Part shown: positions 51,546-61,406 of the stretch, piece after piece
How the letters are laid out: the number at the start of each line of letters is the position of its first letter
Numbering within the stretch: position 1 is the stretch's first letter
Origin: Actinobacteria bacterium HGW-Actinobacteria-4
GTDB taxonomy: Bacteria > Actinomycetota > Actinomycetes > Actinomycetales > Demequinaceae
Assembly (NCBI GenBank): GCA_002841315.1
Contig: PHEW01000003.1
Span: 1 to 64,000, forward strand
Length of the DNA: 64,000 nucleotides
Reading direction: 5' to 3'
The notes under the pieces: model-generated
Database searches by the model: none
What the model saw: only the letters and a program-made list of their open reading frames with translations
What the model was told of the DNA's origin: nothing
Position numbers and translations under genes: made by a program

Positions 51546-52271
51546 CTACGCTTGTGTGCGCTCGCCCATGATCGCGCTGCCCACGCGCACGATGGTCGCG
51601 CCTTCCGCAATCGCCCACTCGAGGTCGCTCGACATCCCCATCGACAAGTGATGCGCGCGGGCAAGGTCCGCGCCGCCCCACAGCTTGACGGTGTCGCGCA
51701 GGTCTCGCAGCGCCGAGTATCCGTCGCGCACCTCGGCCTCGTTACGAGAGTTCGCGCCAATAGTCATGAAGCCGGTCACGGTGAGGTGCTCCAGGGCGGC
51801 GACCTGTGCGGCGGCATCGGCCGCTTCCCAGAGGGCAAAGCCTCCCTTGGTCTCTTCACCAGAGACGTTGACCTGCACCATGACGTCCAGCGTCCGCTCG
51901 CGCATGGCGGCAACGCGATCCAGGCGCTCGGCGAGTTCGATGGTCGCCACAGACTCAACGCAATCCACCAGGTCAATCACATAGTTGGCCTTGTTGCGCT
52001 GCAGATGTCCAATGAAGTGCATATGGGCTCCGGCCGCCCGGACTGGGTCCGCCTTCACCGCGATCTCCTGCGCCGTGCTCTCGCCAATGAGAAGCCCACC
52101 CGCCTTGACCACGGCGACCGCGGCATCGGCGTCAAAGTTCTTGGTCGCGACCAGGAGCTGCACCTCGCCGGTATTGCGGCCAGCGGCCGCGCACGCGGCG
52201 TCCGCGCGCTCGCGCACCTCAGCGAGCCGCTCGGCGTAGTCCCAACCCGGGGGAGTGGGAAGCAGGTCCAT
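51546..52271 (-). CDS. YggS-family PLP homeostasis protein
   Basis: 241 residues, alanine-racemase-like N-terminal barrel only. PLP lysine in LLVATKNFDADAA (near residue 45), then HFIGHLQRNKANYV, VNVSGEETKGGF, and SMGMSSDLEWAIAEGATIVRVGSAIMG. Binds PLP without catalysis and buffers cellular B6. It follows the YbaK-type gene by 4 bp, so both are in one transcript. Confidence 0.93.
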   Translation of the reverse strand: MDLLPTPPGWDYAERLAEVRERADAACAAAGRNTGEVQLLVATKNFDADAAVAVVKAGGLLIGESTAQEIAVKADPVRAAGAHMHFIGHLQRNKANYVIDLVDCVESVATIELAERLDRVAAMRERTLDVMVQVNVSGEETKGGFALWEAADAAAQVAALEHLTVTGFMTIGANSRNEAEVRDGYSALRDLRDTVKLWGGADLARAHHLSMGMSSDLEWAIAEGATIVRVGSAIMGERTQA

Positions 52272-52275
52272 GCGC

Positions 52276-52776
52276 CTAGTCTGCCCTAGCGATGGGCGCA
52301 GTAACAGCCTTCGTGACGGTGATCAGGTCCGCGGGCGTAAGCCCCACGTCGAGTCCGCGCCGGCCGCCGCTCACGTAGATGACGTCGAACGCCAGGGCGC
52401 TGTCGTCGAGCGCCGTGGGAGCGAGCGTCTTCTGCCCGATGGGCGAGATCCCACCCGCCACATAGCCGGTGGCCCGCTCGGCATCAGCAAGCTGTGCCAT
52501 GACAGCCTTCTTGCCGCCCAATGCGGACGCCAGTGCCTTCAGGTTCAGCATCCCGTTCACGGGCACGATCCCCACGCAGAGCCTCCCGTCGACGTGCGCG
52601 CAGAGAGTCTTGAATACTTGCGCGGGATCCACGCCCAGCGCGGTGGCAGCCTCAAGTCCGTAACTCATCCCTGACGCAGGATTGTGCTCATACGGGTGTA
52701 GCGTGTGCTCGATTCCCGCCTGCGTCAACGCCCTCACTGCAGGGGTCGCTCCGGTCGCGTGCTCCTTCTTAGCCAT
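52276..52776 (-). CDS. ybaK: YbaK/EbsC-family Cys-tRNA(Pro) deacylase
   Basis: 166 residues. Family motifs: TPAVRALTQAGIEHTLHPYEH, QVFKTLCAHVDG, GKKAVMAQLADAERATGYVAGGISPIGQ and the late VYVSGGRRGLDVGL type segment. It hydrolyses mischarged Cys-tRNA(Pro). ATG 52776 is preferred over a longer frame. The iterated motif GCCGATGC lies just upstream at 52789. Confidence 0.92.
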   Translation of the reverse strand: MAKKEHATGATPAVRALTQAGIEHTLHPYEHNPASGMSYGLEAATALGVDPAQVFKTLCAHVDGRLCVGIVPVNGMLNLKALASALGGKKAVMAQLADAERATGYVAGGISPIGQKTLAPTALDDSALAFDVIYVSGGRRGLDVGLTPADLITVTKAVTAPIARAD

Positions 52777-52801
52777 GCCCCCATTGTCGCCGATGCCGCC
52801 T

Positions 52802-53776
52802 TCACACCTCACCGCGTTGGTATTCGCGCCTTGCATCGAGAAATGGTCTCACTTGGCTGCCAAGTGTGACTGAATCTAGATGCAGCGCGCGGGTTGCCAA
52901 GGCGCGCACCCTGGCGCACTCGTCGAGCAGGCGTTGGCGAAGCACGGCGCCCCGCGCGGCGAAGTCGCGTTGCGCCTGCGCGTAGGCGCGCTTGCCCACC
53001 ACAGTCTCAATGGGAATCGCCTCGAGGCCATAGCGACTGACGTCGTAGGGCGACGCCCTCATGTCCACACGCCGCACCTCAACGGCAAGCTCAAAGCAGT
53101 CCTGCTGGAGCTCGCTCGAGATCGCAGGGGACAGCTTGGCGCACCACTTGTACAGGTCCATGGTGGCGTGCAGGCAGCCCGGTTGCTCCGTGGTGGCCTG
53201 TTCCGCGCGCGTCAGTTGGGTCGCATTGCGAGGTACCGCCTCCGGAGTGAAGAACCGGAACGCGTCAAAATGGGTGCACGTCACGGGGTGGGCTTCCACC
53301 ACCGCGTCCGTGCCCTCGGCTCCAAGGCGCAGTGGCAGGGCGTGACGCAGCCCCGTTCCGCCCGTCCGGTAGACCATGGCCCACTCATGTAGCCCAAAAC
53401 ACCCCAGGTGCAGTGGCTTGGCGGCGCTCGCCTCAAGCAGTTGTGTCACAAAGGCCACGGCCTCACCTCGCGCCGCCCAGAAGGCGGGAGTGTCGACGTA
53501 GCTGCCCACAGCATCGGCCGCGTACCAGCGCCATCCAGCGTGGTCGGCGGCTCCTTCGAGGACCACCCCAGCGCCCGGGTGCCAGCGGCGCAGAGTGGAC
53601 AACGTGACGGAGTAGTAGTCGTAGAGGAAGTCGTCCACCGCGTGGGGTTCACCGCGGCCAGCACGCTCCCGGCGCCCCGCCGTGACCGTGTCCACCCGCG
53701 CGGCGTGCGCGGCGGCCAGCGGCTCCCATTCGGCGCGCGGGAGCACAGTAACGGTGAGCGCGTTCACGTACGCCAT
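52802..53776 (-). CDS. Actinobacterial conserved protein annotated as 3-methyladenine DNA glycosylase
   Basis: 324 residues. TVLPRAEWEPLAAAHAARVDTVT, VDDFLYDYYSVTLSTLRRWHPGAGVVLEG and the later GCFGLHEWAMVYR segment recur in an actinobacterial family commonly labelled 3-methyladenine DNA glycosylase. No HhH-GPD or AAG motif is visible, so the label deserves caution. The frame upstream of ATG 53776 overlaps the divergent peptidase gene and is rejected. Confidence 0.7.
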   Translation of the reverse strand: MAYVNALTVTVLPRAEWEPLAAAHAARVDTVTAGRRERAGRGEPHAVDDFLYDYYSVTLSTLRRWHPGAGVVLEGAADHAGWRWYAADAVGSYVDTPAFWAARGEAVAFVTQLLEASAAKPLHLGCFGLHEWAMVYRTGGTGLRHALPLRLGAEGTDAVVEAHPVTCTHFDAFRFFTPEAVPRNATQLTRAEQATTEQPGCLHATMDLYKWCAKLSPAISSELQQDCFELAVEVRRVDMRASPYDVSRYGLEAIPIETVVGKRAYAQAQRDFAARGAVLRQRLLDECARVRALATRALHLDSVTLGSQVRPFLDARREYQRGEV

Positions 53777-53831
53777 TGTTGCAGGCCCAGAGGTGCATAC
53801 AAGAGACGTCTCGAGGCCCCATAATGTGCGC

Positions 53832-55373
53832 ATGACACCACCAAAGCTCCAGACCACCACCCACCAGGGAATTCCCTTGGTGTGGTCTGACATTCGCACC
53901 ACATACACGGGAACGTTGGCGTTTGCCGTGGGGATGAGAGACGAGGCTCCGCGCAACGCCGGGATCTCGCACCTCGTCGAGCATCTGGTCATGAGTCAGG
54001 TGGGCAAGGTCAGCATTATGCACAACGCCCACACGGAGGACGACCGCATCTCGTTCTGGGCACAAGGCCCCGAAGCGCTCGTGGCGGACTTCCTGCAGCG
54101 AGTCGCGGAGTCCATCCGACACTTGGATCGCGTGACCGAGGACGTCGTGGCGGAACAGCGCGCCGTGATCTCCGCCGAGCTTGGCGAAGGCGACGAACTC
54201 ACCGGGTCCGGCCCGCTCCTTGAACGCTTTGGCGCACACACGCTGGGCATGCTTGACCTGGGCGCGCCGGCGCACCGCTCTCACACGCGTGAGGCCGCGC
54301 TCGCGCATGCGCGCACCTGGCTGCACTCTGGCAATGCGGTACTCAGCTTCACCGCTGAACCGCCGCCCACGCTCGATGTCACTCTTCCCACCGCCACACC
54401 CATGCCCGCACGAGCCGTAATCGAGCCCCTTGCGTATCGCCGTCATGGGTGGATCGCTGGCGGGATGCTGCCCGTGGTGCTGTCGATGACCCTCGACACC
54501 AGCGACAGCGAAGCTCGATTCGTGTCGCAGGGGGTGCTGTTCCGCGCCATGCTTGACGAACTCCGCACTCGCCTCCACCTCATCTACAGCGTGGACGGCT
54601 TTGCCGCGCGCACGGGCACTGACTCCGCCTACATCGCCCTCGTTCTGGACCCCAAGCAACCTGACATCGTGCCTACGGCTCAAGCGGCACTCGCGATACT
54701 GAGATCCCTCGCGAGCGACGGTCCTTCCGCTGACCTGCTTGCCGAGGTGGCGACGGAGTCTCGCCACCAGTCGGCCAACTCTGAGGTGCAAGCCTCCTAC
54801 CTGCTCGACGCGGCCCACAACTGGGTGCGCTACGGGTCCACCCCTGTAGGCCTGGACATCGAGAATCCGGAATCGGTGACCCCCGAGGCAGTCAGGAAGG
54901 TGCTGGCCGACGCACTGCAAACCCTGTTGGTGTCCTTGGGTGACGTGGACACGGATCTTGACGTCGACGGGATGAGCGAAGCGCTGGGGCTTCCCGCAGC
55001 AAAGGAGCCAGAGGGTCATTACGCGGCGATGAGCGGCCCGGCAATGTTCAAGGCCATGATGCACCCCGACGTCAAAGTCTTTGACCCCAAGTGGTTCAAG
55101 GGACTCAAGGGCTCACAGCTGATACTTGACCCCACGCGACTGATGTTCATTGTCCCGGACCAGGGCCTCCTGGAGATCGACTGGAGTCACCTGGCTCTCG
55201 CGGGAGTCTGCAAGGACTGCGGGCACTGGGACCTGACTGACCACGACGGTCGCGGACTGATCATTGAGCCCGCGAACTGGCGAGGAGGCGACTCCATTGC
55301 GCGCGCACTCCACGAGAAGGTGCCAGCTGGGGCTAGGTACCAGGTCAATCACCCCGGACCGCCGGCGAAGTGA
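53832..55373 (+). CDS. M16-family peptidase-like protein
   Basis: 513 residues. Contains the inverted zinc motif HLVEH (residues 39-43, RNAGISHLVEHLVM) and a downstream Glu (RAVISAELGEGDEL) as in pitrilysin-type M16 peptidases. The second half is divergent, with Cys in GVCKDCGHW suggesting a small zinc ribbon at the end. -10-like CATAAT ends 6 bases before the ATG, a leaderless start. Its 3' end overlaps the converging membrane acyltransferase gene by 29 bp. Confidence 0.82.
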   Translation: MTPPKLQTTTHQGIPLVWSDIRTTYTGTLAFAVGMRDEAPRNAGISHLVEHLVMSQVGKVSIMHNAHTEDDRISFWAQGPEALVADFLQRVAESIRHLDRVTEDVVAEQRAVISAELGEGDELTGSGPLLERFGAHTLGMLDLGAPAHRSHTREAALAHARTWLHSGNAVLSFTAEPPPTLDVTLPTATPMPARAVIEPLAYRRHGWIAGGMLPVVLSMTLDTSDSEARFVSQGVLFRAMLDELRTRLHLIYSVDGFAARTGTDSAYIALVLDPKQPDIVPTAQAALAILRSLASDGPSADLLAEVATESRHQSANSEVQASYLLDAAHNWVRYGSTPVGLDIENPESVTPEAVRKVLADALQTLLVSLGDVDTDLDVDGMSEALGLPAAKEPEGHYAAMSGPAMFKAMMHPDVKVFDPKWFKGLKGSQLILDPTRLMFIVPDQGLLEIDWSHLALAGVCKDCGHWDLTDHDGRGLIIEPANWRGGDSIARALHEKVPAGARYQVNHPGPPAK

Positions 55374-56424
55374 CGGCGTCGGCCGCTGCGGAAGACGCTC
55401 GGGTCATCGCTCGCTCCAGCGGACCCTGCCCGGCATGCCAGCGCCACAGGCTCGCGAACCCCACCAGCGCCGCGCACAGCACCACCATGGTGATGTTGGA
55501 GGGGATGTAGACAACCTCGTAGCCAGCAGCCGCGATCACCAGAATCTGGATCACGTACACCGTGAAGGCCATCGAGCCGGTCGCGAGCAGCGGCCACAGC
55601 GAGGGTCGCAAGTACGGTGTCACGGCCACGCACATGGCGATCACCGCCATGGCGACCCCAAGGTTCCCGAACATCTCGAACGGCGTGTAGGAGTGAGCCT
55701 CGACAGAGGCCCACTCGACCATTCCTGGCATGTTGGCGGGGTCCAGGCCCGTCCCGTCGAGCATCGGCCCAAGCGAGTACGCCACGGCGGCTAGCGAGAG
55801 CCCTGCGGTCGCCACCAGTGCCTGGATGCGCCGTGAGGTGAGCGCGAGCCTCCCCATTGCCATCCCCGCGAGCACATAGCTCATCCACGATGTCACTGGG
55901 TAGCCTTCGCTCCACAGCACGCCCACCACGGGAACGTGAGGCCAGGTCTGCGCTCCCGTCGTCTCCATCACGAACCACCCCGCGGTCAACGGAACTACCG
56001 CCGCCAGCGCGAGCGAGCGCGCACGCCAGCCCAGCACGGTGCTTCCCAGCACGAACATCACGCCCAGGTTCGCGAGGATGATCAGCACCGGGGTGTCGAG
56101 CGCAGTCAGCAGGTAGCCCACCACGATCAGGATCAGCCCTCGCGCAATGATGCGGATCCGGGTGTGGCGGAGCGCCTCGACACGGTGAGCCGCGCCTACT
56201 CGGTGCACCGCACGCACCGCCATCAGCGACATCGAGACCCCTGCCAGCACCGCGAACAACGCGGATGGGCGGCCGTCGGCGATCCATAGCCAGCCCCACC
56301 CATGAGCCGGACCGCGCCGCCCACTGTTGCCGATGTGCGCGGCCACCATCCCTAGGACTGCCAGCGCGCGGGCTACGTCGAGGCCGTCGATGCGGGAGGC
56401 ACCAAATCGAGGGCTCGCAGTCAT
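55345..56424 (-). CDS. Multi-pass membrane protein, HGSNAT/DUF418-type acyltransferase-like
   Basis: 359 residues with nine or ten TM helices. It opens RIDGLDVARALAVLGMVAAHIGN, the start signature of the heparan-alpha-glucosaminide N-acetyltransferase-like/DUF418 families, which modify cell-surface glycans. Start ATG 56424; the long upstream frame overlaps the opposite-strand hydrolase gene and is a shadow. Substrate unknown. Confidence 0.82.
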   Translation of the reverse strand: MTASPRFGASRIDGLDVARALAVLGMVAAHIGNSGRRGPAHGWGWLWIADGRPSALFAVLAGVSMSLMAVRAVHRVGAAHRVEALRHTRIRIIARGLILIVVGYLLTALDTPVLIILANLGVMFVLGSTVLGWRARSLALAAVVPLTAGWFVMETTGAQTWPHVPVVGVLWSEGYPVTSWMSYVLAGMAMGRLALTSRRIQALVATAGLSLAAVAYSLGPMLDGTGLDPANMPGMVEWASVEAHSYTPFEMFGNLGVAMAVIAMCVAVTPYLRPSLWPLLATGSMAFTVYVIQILVIAAAGYEVVYIPSNITMVVLCAALVGFASLWRWHAGQGPLERAMTRASSAAADAVTSPAVRGD

Positions 56425-56514
56425 GTGCTCATCGTAGAGCTGGCCCGGCGGGCGCGCGTGAGCGGGCACCGAGCACCGGTCCATGGCCAGCGACAAGCGA
56501 CTAGGCTGGAGCCC

Positions 56515-57300
56515 ATGCGCATTGCGAGATTCACGAACGGCGGCGACCCCCGGTACGCGATTGTCGACGGCGAGCCCGGCGCTGAAGAGCTGGTGGTCTT
56601 GACCGGAGACCCGATGTACACGCCGGGCACCATGACAGGGGAGCGGGTGAAGCTCACCGACGAGGTCCGGCTCCTGGCCCCCGTCATCCCACGCTCCAAG
56701 GCCATCTGTCTGGGCAAGAACTACGCCGCGCACGCCGCAGAGATCCCCGCCCGTGGGCCGGACTCTGATGTGCCGATCTTCTTCCTCAAGCCCAACACCG
56801 CGGTGATTGGCCCGGATGACCCCATTGTGCTGCCGCCCTACAGCCAGGATGTGCAGCTCGAGGCAGAGCTCGCCGTCGTGATTGGCCGCGTGGCGCGGGA
56901 CATCAGCCCCGAGAACGCCGCGCAATACATCTACGGCTACACGTGCGCGAACGACGTCACGGCGCGTGACCTGCAGCGTCTCGAGGACCAGTGGTTCCGG
57001 GCCAAGGCCTTTGACACCTCGCTGCCGCTGGGCCCGTGGATCGAGACCGATCTGGACGGTGACGACCTCCAGATCACCTCGCGCATCAACGGGGTGCAGA
57101 CGCAGTCGGGCCACTCGAGCGACATGATCACCGACGTTATGCACGCGGTCGCGATGGCCAGCGAGATCACCACCCTGCTCCCAGGTGACATCATTCTTAC
57201 CGGCACGCCGTCTGGCGTGACGACCATCAACCACGGCGACGTGGTCGAGATCGACATCGAGGGAATCGGCGTGCTCCGCAACCCCGTGATCCGTCGATAA
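56515..57300 (+). CDS. Fumarylacetoacetate hydrolase-family protein
   Basis: 261 residues. FAH fold with metal ligands in [12 protein letters not shown] (Glu pair) and [13 protein letters not shown], the catalytic [11 protein letters not shown] His/Glu segment, and [25 protein letters not shown]. Probably hydrolyses or decarboxylates an oxo-dicarboxylic acid. ATG 56515 lies 7 bases after TAGGCT (56502-56507). It is 13 bp upstream of gltX, a pairing common in actinomycetes. Confidence 0.9.
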   Translation: MRIARFTNGGDPRYAIVDGEPGAEELVVLTGDPMYTPGTMTGERVKLTDEVRLLAPVIPRSKAICLGKNYAAHAAEIPARGPDSDVPIFFLKPNTAVIGPDDPIVLPPYSQDVQLEAELAVVIGRVARDISPENAAQYIYGYTCANDVTARDLQRLEDQWFRAKAFDTSLPLGPWIETDLDGDDLQITSRINGVQTQSGHSSDMITDVMHAVAMASEITTLLPGDIILTGTPSGVTTINHGDVVEIDIEGIGVLRNPVIRR

Positions 57301-57313
57301 CAAGGAAGACTTC

Positions 57314-58795
57314 ATGACCAAGGTTCGCGTTCGCTTCTGCCCGTCACCTACCGGAACCCCCCACGTGGGGCTGATCCGCACCGCGCTGTTCAACTGGGCG
57401 TACGCCCGCCACACCGGCGGCGACTTCGTGTTCCGCATCGAGGACACCGACGCCGAGCGCGACTCGCAGGAGAGTTACGAGCAACTCCTCGACGCGTTGC
57501 GCTGGCTGGGCATCACGTGGGACGAGGGGCCCGAGGTGGGCGGCAACTACGGTCCTTACCGCCAGAGCGAACGCCGGGGCACCCACGCGGAGGTGGCGCG
57601 CCAGCTCCTTGATGGCGGCTTTGCCTACGAAAGCTTCTCCACCCCAGAAGAGGTCGAGGCCCGCCACCTGGCCGAAGGCCGCGACCCCAAGCGCGGCTAT
57701 GACAACTTTGACCGCCACCTTACCGACGAGCAGAAGGCCGACTACCGCGCCGAGGGCCGTGAGCCCGTGATCCGCATGCGCATGCCCGACGAGGACATCC
57801 GCTTCACGGACCTGATCCGCGGCGAGGTCACGTTCCCCGCAGGCACCATTCCTGACTACGTGATTGTGCGGGGCAACGGCGACCCGCTCTACACGCTGGT
57901 CAACCCGGTAGATGACGCCCTCATGAAGATCACGCACGTGCTACGCGGCGAGGATCTGCTCAGTTCCACGCCACGGCAGATCGTGCTGTTCCGCGCCCTC
58001 GAGCAACTGGGCCTCGCGGACCAGGTGCCCGACTTTGGCCACATGCCCATGGTCACCGGCGAGGGCAACAAGAAGCTCTCCAAGCGCGCGCCCGAGTCCA
58101 ACCTCTTTGTGCACCGCGAGCGTGGCTTCTTGCCCGAAGGCCTCCTGAACTATTTGGCGCTCCTGGGATGGAGCATCGGCCCCGATCGCGACATCTTCAC
58201 CGTCGATGAGATGATCGCGGCCTTCGATATCGCCGACGTCAACCCCAACCCTGCGCGCTTCGATGTCCAGAAGGCGGAGGCTATCAACGCTGAGCACATG
58301 CGCCTGCTGCCGGTGGGCGAGTTCGTGAAGCGCCTGGTGCCGTACCTCTATGGCGCAGGACTGCTCAGCACGCCCGACGTCCAGAGCCTGACCCCGCATG
58401 AGGAGGCCACCCTCGCGGAGGCCGCCCCGCTGGTCCAAACGCGCATGACCCTGCTGGGCGAGGCAGCCGCGATGCTGGGATTCCTCTTTCTTGCGGACGA
58501 TGCCGTGGTGGCCGAGGAATCCGCACTCGCCAAGCTCCCCGAGAACGCAGGCGAGATCCTCGATGCTGCGATCACCGTGCTGGAGGGACTTGAGGACTTC
58601 AGCCCCGAGTCGCAGCAAGAGGCGCTCAAGGCGGTGCTGGTGGAGCAGATGGAGATCAAGCCGCGCTTTGCGTTTGGTCCGCTGCGGGTGGGAGTCACCG
58701 GGCGGCAGGTCTCGCCTCCGCTGTTCGAGTCCATGGAGATCTTGGGCAAGGACAGTTCGCTGGCCCGCTTGCGGCGCTTGCGCGCCGCCCTCTAG
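57314..58795 (+). CDS. gltX: Glutamyl-tRNA synthetase
   Basis: 493 residues, class I synthetase. HIGH-type [16 protein letters not shown] (residues 12-27), KMSKS-type KKLSKR, and the C-terminal helical anticodon-binding domain. Discriminating or non-discriminating cannot be told by eye; a tRNA-Gln gene lies 2.4 kb downstream. AAGGAAGACTTC precedes the ATG. Confidence 0.97.
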   Translation: MTKVRVRFCPSPTGTPHVGLIRTALFNWAYARHTGGDFVFRIEDTDAERDSQESYEQLLDALRWLGITWDEGPEVGGNYGPYRQSERRGTHAEVARQLLDGGFAYESFSTPEEVEARHLAEGRDPKRGYDNFDRHLTDEQKADYRAEGREPVIRMRMPDEDIRFTDLIRGEVTFPAGTIPDYVIVRGNGDPLYTLVNPVDDALMKITHVLRGEDLLSSTPRQIVLFRALEQLGLADQVPDFGHMPMVTGEGNKKLSKRAPESNLFVHRERGFLPEGLLNYLALLGWSIGPDRDIFTVDEMIAAFDIADVNPNPARFDVQKAEAINAEHMRLLPVGEFVKRLVPYLYGAGLLSTPDVQSLTPHEEATLAEAAPLVQTRMTLLGEAAAMLGFLFLADDAVVAEESALAKLPENAGEILDAAITVLEGLEDFSPESQQEALKAVLVEQMEIKPRFAFGPLRVGVTGRQVSPPLFESMEILGKDSSLARLRRLRAAL

Positions 58796-58825
58796 TTGAA
58801 CTGACGCAGCGTAGCGCGACGAGAA

Positions 58826-58863
58826 CTGCCCACCGCGGTGTCTCTCGACAGCGCGATGGGCAG
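58826..58863. terminator. Hairpin between converging gltX and aztD genes
   Basis: CTGCCCA (58826-58832) pairs with TGGGCAG (58857-58863), extended by CGCG/CGCG across one mismatch. Located in the short gap between the two stop codons, so it probably serves as a two-way terminator despite lacking T-runs. Confidence 0.5.
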
Positions 58864-58880
58864 CTGAGTTCTATCTCCCG

Positions 58881-60224
58881 CTAGTGGTCGTGGTCATCGT
58901 CGTGGTCGTCGTGGTCGTCGTGGTCGTCGTGGTGGTCTTCGTCGTGATCGTGGTCGTGAGGCTCGATCACGAGTGCCGCGGTAGCGGTCGCCACAACCTG
59001 GGTGGGAACGTAGGCGAGATCGTAGGAGCCCATCACTTCCCAGGTCTCGAGGTTGACAACGACGATGCGCTCGCCGTCCTTGTCGGTGATGAAGGCCCAG
59101 TCGCCCACCACGGCGATGGAGGGCCGCACGGACCCGTGGCCCGGCTCCACCTCGAACGGCTCAAGAGCGTCCACATGGCCGGTCTCGGTACCAGAGTGAA
59201 CGTCGAAGCCCATCAGTTCGCCGTCGAGCGTGAGCACTAGGAAGTCGCCGCGCGCGTCGCGTGCCCCTGCGCCCAGCGGCTCACCCATCACCACGGGCGT
59301 GATGGTCTGGGACTCAATGTTGACGAGGCTGAATGCCTCGGACCCCCAGTTGCCTACCACCACCTCAGACGCGTTGGAGGGGTAGAACGTGCCTACTCGC
59401 ACACCGTCGGTGCCGGCTGGGTTGGGAATGAAGGTGCTGGACTGGTCGTGGGTGTCGATCGCGAGTACGCCATCAGCACATCCAAAGAAGGCAGTGTCGC
59501 GAACGGTGACCTCACCGTGCAGGGATGCGCAGGCGTTGTCCCAGCGCGCGAGCTCCTGGCCGTCGGCTCCCACCATCACCACGGTGCTGGGCGAGCCCTC
59601 CGGTGGGGCTTCAGTGACCAAGTAACCCTGGTCCAGAGGCACGGCGACGCCATGGTGGGCCGTGTTAGTCGCGACAGTCTCGATGATCAACCCGCCGGCG
59701 ATCAGGCCGTTGTCGGTGAAGATGTTCACCGAACCGTCGCCGTCGTTGAAGATGGCGGTGCGGCCGTGGCTGCCAACCACGTGGACGGGGCGGTCGCCGC
59801 GAATCACATCCACTCGCAGCGCGGGTTCGCGGAAGTAATGGTGGAAGTGGTCTCCGTGCCCATTGGAGTAGGAGCCTGCGTCGAGTATTTCGGTAAGGCC
59901 GATGCTTCCTTGGGTGAGGAACACGTGGCGGTCGTCGGTCGCGACGGTCAGCCGGGGCTGCGCTTCGGTCGCGAACTTACCCACCGGCTCAAGGGTGCCG
60001 TCGTTGAGCACGTCGAAGACCTGGATGCCAGCTTCATGGGCGACCACAAGGCGCGGCTGCGCGACGTCGCTCTCGACGCTTGCGACGGCATCTACGGTCG
60101 GTTCAGGCGACGATCTGGGCGTCGAGGCGGGTTCAATCGCCTGTCCGCACGCCGCTAGCGTGAGTGCCGTGGCACCGGCGAGTAGGGTCAAGGGTAGTTC
60201 TTTGAGTTTGATAATCGTTTTCAT
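58881..60224 (-). CDS. aztD: AztD-like zinc chaperone lipoprotein
   Basis: 447 residues. Lipobox TLAACGQ, then a beta-propeller of WD-like repeats. Metal motif HGDHFHHYF near residue 130 and a C-terminal tail of His-Asp repeats (last 25 residues) match zinc metallochaperone AztD. It hands zinc to an ABC importer, which is not in this window. ATG 60224 lies inside a Zur-box-like palindrome; a much longer upstream frame is a shadow of the HAD gene. Confidence 0.88.
   Translation of the reverse strand: MKTIIKLKELPLTLLAGATALTLAACGQAIEPASTPRSSPEPTVDAVASVESDVAQPRLVVAHEAGIQVFDVLNDGTLEPVGKFATEAQPRLTVATDDRHVFLTQGSIGLTEILDAGSYSNGHGDHFHHYFREPALRVDVIRGDRPVHVVGSHGRTAIFNDGDGSVNIFTDNGLIAGGLIIETVATNTAHHGVAVPLDQGYLVTEAPPEGSPSTVVMVGADGQELARWDNACASLHGEVTVRDTAFFGCADGVLAIDTHDQSSTFIPNPAGTDGVRVGTFYPSNASEVVVGNWGSEAFSLVNIESQTITPVVMGEPLGAGARDARGDFLVLTLDGELMGFDVHSGTETGHVDALEPFEVEPGHGSVRPSIAVVGDWAFITDKDGERIVVVNLETWEVMGSYDLAYVPTQVVATATAALVIEPHDHDHDEDHHDDHDDHDDHDDDHDH
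58884..58950. repeat. GTCGTG-type microsatellite encoding the His/Asp tail
   Basis: A run of GTGGTCGTC-type units encodes the HDDHDDHDDDHDH end of the AztD-like protein. Such repeats can change copy number by slippage, which would alter the number of metal ligands. Confidence 0.6.
60209..60223. promoter_or_regulatory. Zur-box-like operator overlapping the aztD start codon
   Basis: TGATAATCGTTTTCA on the plus strand (TGAAAACGATTATCA read towards the gene) has arms TGAnAA/TTnTCA, matching actinobacterial Zur sites. It spans codons 1-5 of aztD. With a -10-like TACTGT 5 bases before the ATG, a repressor here would block a leaderless transcript at its first base. Confidence 0.65.
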
Positions 60225-60334
60225 GTAGCACAGTAAACCACGAGTCCGCGGATGAGCAAAATCGAGGGATCCAAGGCCGGAGAAGGCGGCTTCGCCGGCG
60301 GCCGAGCGCCGCGCCAACCGGTACCGTGTGATGC

Positions 60335-61114
60335 GTGCGCAAACCCAATCAAGCTGGCCTTCTGCACGCCGAATCAGTCGCGCGCGCATCCGAGCGGCCT
60401 GACGGCGTGCTCCTTGATGTCGATGACACGCTGGTAGACACCCGCGGGGCATTCCGCCACGCGCTCGCGAAGATCGCAACCGAACACCTCCGCGCCGGCG
60501 TGGACCCCGAGGAGGTCGCGGACTTCTGGCGCCACGATCGTCACGACTGGTACCGAGCCCACACGCGCGGGGAGATCGACTACCGCGAGCAGCGCATGCG
60601 CCGCGCCAATGATCTCCACGCCGTGTTTGGCGGCCCCGCGATGGACGATGACGCCTACGACCTCTGGAACGAGGACTTCGAGCGCCACTTCCAAGAGGGC
60701 TGGCGTGCGCACCGCGACGCCGCGTCCTTCCTCGACGAACTCGAGGCATGCGGGATTCCCTACGCAGCGGTCTCGAATGCCGCGGTTGCGTACCAGACGC
60801 TGAAACTCGAGCGCTGCGGCCTGAGCCGTGTGCCCATGCTTGTTGGCGTTGACACCTTTGGCGTCGGGAAGCCTGATCCGCGTGTCTTCCTCGAAGGCGC
60901 CGCGCGCCTGGGAACCGACCCCCGTCGCACCGTCTACGTAGGCGACGAGTACGACATTGACGCCGTAGCATCGGCCGCTGCAGGACTGGTAGCGGTGTGG
61001 TTGGACCGTCCAGGCGCTCGCCGTTCAGACGTACCTGCGGACGCTGAGAGCAACCCCAACGTCACCAGGGTGAGTTCGCTTGCCCACATCCTGGAGGCGC
61101 TGACCTCCCGCTGA
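60335..61114 (+). CDS. HAD-family hydrolase
   Basis: 259 residues. Motif I LLDVDDTLVDT (nucleophile Asp28), motif II AAVSNAA, motif III Lys in GVGKPDPRVF and motif IV VYVGDEYDID. Helical cap between I and II makes it a subclass IA phosphatase; substrate unknown. Start GTG 60335 follows TACCGT (60322-60327) by 7 bases, a leaderless pattern. Confidence 0.88.
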   Translation: MRKPNQAGLLHAESVARASERPDGVLLDVDDTLVDTRGAFRHALAKIATEHLRAGVDPEEVADFWRHDRHDWYRAHTRGEIDYREQRMRRANDLHAVFGGPAMDDDAYDLWNEDFERHFQEGWRAHRDAASFLDELEACGIPYAAVSNAAVAYQTLKLERCGLSRVPMLVGVDTFGVGKPDPRVFLEGAARLGTDPRRTVYVGDEYDIDAVASAAAGLVAVWLDRPGARRSDVPADAESNPNVTRVSSLAHILEALTSR

Positions 61115-61196
61115 CAGGGCCGTGCGCGCGCCGGTTTGGGCAGGGCCCTGGGACGCGCTAAAGTAGTGCGTCGGCCCCGACTTCGGTCTGGGCCAT

Positions 61197-61268
61197 TGGG
61201 GTATGGTGTAATTGGCAGCACGAGTGATTCTGGTTCATTTAGTCTAGGTTCGAGTCCTGGTACCCCAG
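61197..61268 (+). tRNA. tRNA-Gln (anticodon CTG)
   Basis: Acceptor TGGGGTA/TACCCCA, D-arm TGGTGTAATTGGCAGCA, anticodon stem AGTGA/TCATT with loop TTCTGGT (anticodon CTG), and T-arm CTAGG-TTCGAGT-CCTGG. 72 bases with discriminator G; CCA is not encoded. The anticodon stem has a G-U pair at the second position. Confidence 0.95.
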
Positions 61269-61276
61269 CAGTACGT

Positions 61277-61300
61277 AAGGCCCGCTACGGCGGGCCTTTT
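61277..61300 (+). terminator. Terminator of tRNA-Gln
   Basis: AAGGCCCGC-TACG-GCGGGCCTTTT: a 9 bp stem with a four-base loop and terminal T residues, 9 bp after the tRNA. Confidence 0.85.
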
Positions 61301-61406
61301 GCGTTGGAGGACGGCCAAGGGTCACAGAACAGTAACGATGCCGGAAACGTCCACCGGTGCTTGCTCGTTCGGCCGATGCTGGGGTCACCACTACCGAGAG
61401 GTCACC

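Noticed and set aside
60225-60971. 250-codon N-terminal extension of the aztD frame
   Set aside because: Runs antisense through the HAD hydrolase gene and ahead of an obvious signal peptide at 60224.
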